DNA from: Dentipellis sp. KUC8613
Lineage: Eukaryota > Basidiomycota > Agaricomycetes > Russulales > Hericiaceae
Assembly: GCA_002286715.1 (NCBI GenBank)
Contig: NSJX01000020.1
Location: forward strand, 195,873 to 259,872
Direction: 5' to 3'
Length of the DNA: 64,000 bases
Of the stretch, positions 61,769 through 64,000 are shown in pieces. Each line of letters begins with the position of its first letter. The stretch's first letter is position 1. Position numbers and translations under genes: made by a program. Under the pieces are notes generated by a model. The model ran no database searches. It was given only the letters and a program-made list of their open reading frames with translations, and was not told the DNA's origin.

Positions 61769-63619
61769 TGGTGAAAGTTTCGAATGTTGGATGTTGTGGG
61801 TTAGAGAGTAGCTCGTGAGGTAGCGATGTCGCTGTGGTGGGAGCTGGAAGGGAGGTGCAACAGCCTCGCGGCTTGCGTGTGCATCTTCGGCGTCTAAGGG
61901 TCCCGTTCTGGTGCGTTCGGAAGACGCGCGGAACGTCACACGGCAAACTAGCCGCCCGAAATATTCGTTCAGATGCATTCGTTGCTAGAATGCAAAGAAA
62001 TTGTGCAGTGTGATGCAATGAGACGAGTGCGCAATCCGGTCGGATGGAAACAAAGGAGGCGCATACAGAAACGAAGCCCGTGCTCAAAGTGTCGCCGTCC
62101 AAACCCAACTTCAATGGCTCATACATGTATAGAGAACAACCAACAGTCGCATGTCTGCGCCGAGTCAATGGAATACTCAAGGAAACTTCGGGCAATTCCA
62201 GAGACTCACGATTGCATACTGTGAATAACAGATCAGACATGTCCGAGCGCTACAGAATGGCGGCTGTCTGGAACATACCTAACCCATAAATGCGTGCCGC
62301 TCTTTGCAAAGGGCTCCAGAGACAAGTAGAACTTGCAGGTGGCGGTTACGTGTGTCAAACGCGACCTGGCAACATCACGCCGCTTCGGCACCACAGGTCC
62401 AGGGTGATCAGACACGACGATGCATGCAACAAAAACAAGACGCACCGTGCTACCCGTCACCGTGAGCCTGCCATGAGCCCGAACTTCACGAACGAGACAC
62501 ACCATACTGCGCGAATCCTCGATGGCTCGCGCCAATGCGCACCCGGTCTTTATCCGACAAGATGGCCAACGAATACGGCTGGGCCTCCGACGTGCTATTT
62601 GATGTGAATACGCACAGAGATATTTCTGTCATCAGAATGGAGCTCATTGATACCTGTTTTTCGGTAAGCAGAACGAAACCCGTAAGTTCTAGCGAGTATG
62701 AGAAGAGTGTATAGCTCACGGGACACCCTGGAAGACGAAGCATTGTGCGCGATGAGGGAGCGGTTGGACTATAGACATCTACCAGGGAGCGGTAGAGGGC
62801 GACAGTATGCACGTAGGTGGTTAATACCTATATTATAGCGAGGCGAACGCGATGTTCTCGATATTCGTGTCGACGGCGAAGATCTTCAAGGTACAAAACC
62901 GCGCAGTCTCGCTCTGTGCTTCGGTAGGTGAATAGCTATCGTCTGTGCCATCAATTTCAATCACATACGACAATCCTCGAACATAGCTGACTCTCTCTGT
63001 AACTTGCGGCCTCGCAATGCTCCGACTCGCGATGCATGAGGTTGACGTTGACGGTCCTACGGAAAGCGAGTCACGGGTAAGCTAGATGAACGAATACTGC
63101 GACAGTATCGCAACACCTACTAGAGCTGAAAGAGTGAATGAGTCTACGGCGTCTCGCATCTCGCAGAAAGACGATGTGCTAGCGCTGCGAGGACACTGGA
63201 AGCAGCAGGAGACTCGGACAAACAAAACAGACATGAACGCGTGAACCCTAACCTAATGCAGTGTGTCTCAAGCTCTCACCTAGTACTGTCTCGAGCTCTC
63301 ACCTCGACGACCCTAAGCCAGAATCACTTCGAATTGAAGCAGGAAGACCTCGTATTAAGCAGTATGTACACGATGCATGGCTGACCCTACATATATATAT
63401 CCAGAATAGAGAGGATGTCTGCTCGAGGGTTCGCAAGTCGTCGTACTAGCACCTACATAGTCAACAGGAAATCGACGCAATTCGCAGTTCACGTTGACGA
63501 GCCCCGGCGATCAGCATCCTTCGACAAGGGAACGGATTTATGTGCACCAATTCATTGCTTGTCAACCATAAATGCTGCCCTTGAGCACGATATACGGCTT
63601 AGGGTTGTGAGATAGTCGG
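61769..63619. other. 1.85 kb without a recognised gene
   Basis: Upstream region of the NLR and spacer to the last kinase-like copy. A plus-strand stretch from ATG 62562 (MANEYGWASDVLFDVNTH) is open up to a GTAAGC donor-like site near 62,664 and could be an exon, but I found no convincing partner. Other frames overlap antisense ones. Confidence 0.35.
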
Positions 63620-64000
63620 TCATTGATCTTCCGACGAAGACGAACGTGAGCCGTTCATCGCAGAAGTAAAGCCACCACCGCCCAGTGACAGCGTCGAGTC
63701 GGAAGCCCTTAAACGCGCCTGCGAGGGCAGGGGTATTTCTCGATACCAATGTCAACGGCCGAGGGCTTTAATATCGGCAGAGCTCGACTCACCATCAACA
63801 ATGCTACACCACTGAGCATAATCCTCTGGATAGAACTCCTCAAGGTGTTCTCCAATCGCACGATAGGCTTCATCCACCGCGTCGTCGTATGACCAATCGT
63901 CTGGGGCCATCTCTGCTAGCGTGTACGGCCTATAGAGATATTGCACGGGTCTGTAGCTCGTGATGTACTTGAACATGCCTGCAATCCCATGATCAGTCGT
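63620..64000 (-). CDS. Kinase-like family member, copy G, 3' exons (runs off the window)
   Basis: Partial gene: the 5' part lies beyond base 64000. Exon 3 on the minus strand reads MFKYITSYRPVQYLYRPYTL and continues DAVDEAYRAIGEHLEEFYPE, matching MIKYIHGYIPITKGMTPADL and the following helix of copy D. A GTGAGT donor and 54-base intron lead to a Ser-rich tail (RLRASDSTLSLGGGGFTSAM, then SRSSSSEDQ) ending at 63620, as in the main array. Kinase-core exons are not in the window, so its catalytic state cannot be judged. Confidence 0.65.

Overview
The window looks like nuclear DNA of a mushroom-forming basidiomycete (Agaricomycetes). Nearly every gene is cut by many short introns (about 45-65 bases, GTRNGT-type donors, AG acceptors). 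Genes lie close together on both strands, and the recognisable products are fungal: a KTR/KRE2 mannosyltransferase, a fungal NLR with a Goodbye domain, DUF-like Agaricomycete families, Dpb4, Nup84/Nup107 and Mon2. Coordinates of spliced genes run from start codon to stop codon and include introns; splice sites were read by eye.

Layout. 0-8.2 kb: a poorly defined hypothetical, an amino-acid permease (+) and a large membrane protein with a long Ser-rich tail (-). 9.4-19.7 kb: an array of five complete kinase-like paralogues on the minus strand, two relics of the same family, and one unrelated plus-strand gene inside the array; a further member runs off the right edge at 63.6-64.0 kb. 20.7-29.4 kb: the DNA polymerase epsilon histone-fold subunit Dpb4 (-), then several F-box genes. 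30-37 kb: Nup84/Nup107 (+), 5-formyltetrahydrofolate cyclo-ligase (-), a formamidase with an in-frame stop (+), and a UbiA-type prenyltransferase (+). 37.5-45 kb: one very large gene joining an SF1 helicase, an NFX1-like Cys/His segment and three CbbX-type AAA+ domains. 45.6-47.4 kb: an alpha-1,2-mannosyltransferase (-). 47.9-48.8 kb: a non-autonomous hAT-like transposon with a perfect 8-base target duplication. 48.8-51.1 kb: no recognised gene. 51.1-57.5 kb: MON2 (+). 57.8-61.8 kb: a Goodbye-NACHT-ankyrin NLR (-). 61.8-63.6 kb: no recognised gene.

How parts relate. Housekeeping genes (NUP84, MON2, DPB4, the folate enzyme) are interleaved with fast-evolving accessory families: kinase-like proteins, F-box proteins, an NLR with near-identical ankyrin repeats, and the helicase-AAA fusion. 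The most striking signals are (1) the kinase-like array, in which the catalytic loop decays from HGD..N to HNA..H while reading frames stay open; (2) a block of about 4.3 kb (56.94-61.26 kb) almost lacking CpG, covering most of the NLR and the 3' end of MON2; (3) a formamidase broken by TAG where the family has Trp, sharing a 197-base divergent promoter region with the folate cyclo-ligase; and (4) the perfectly bounded hAT element.
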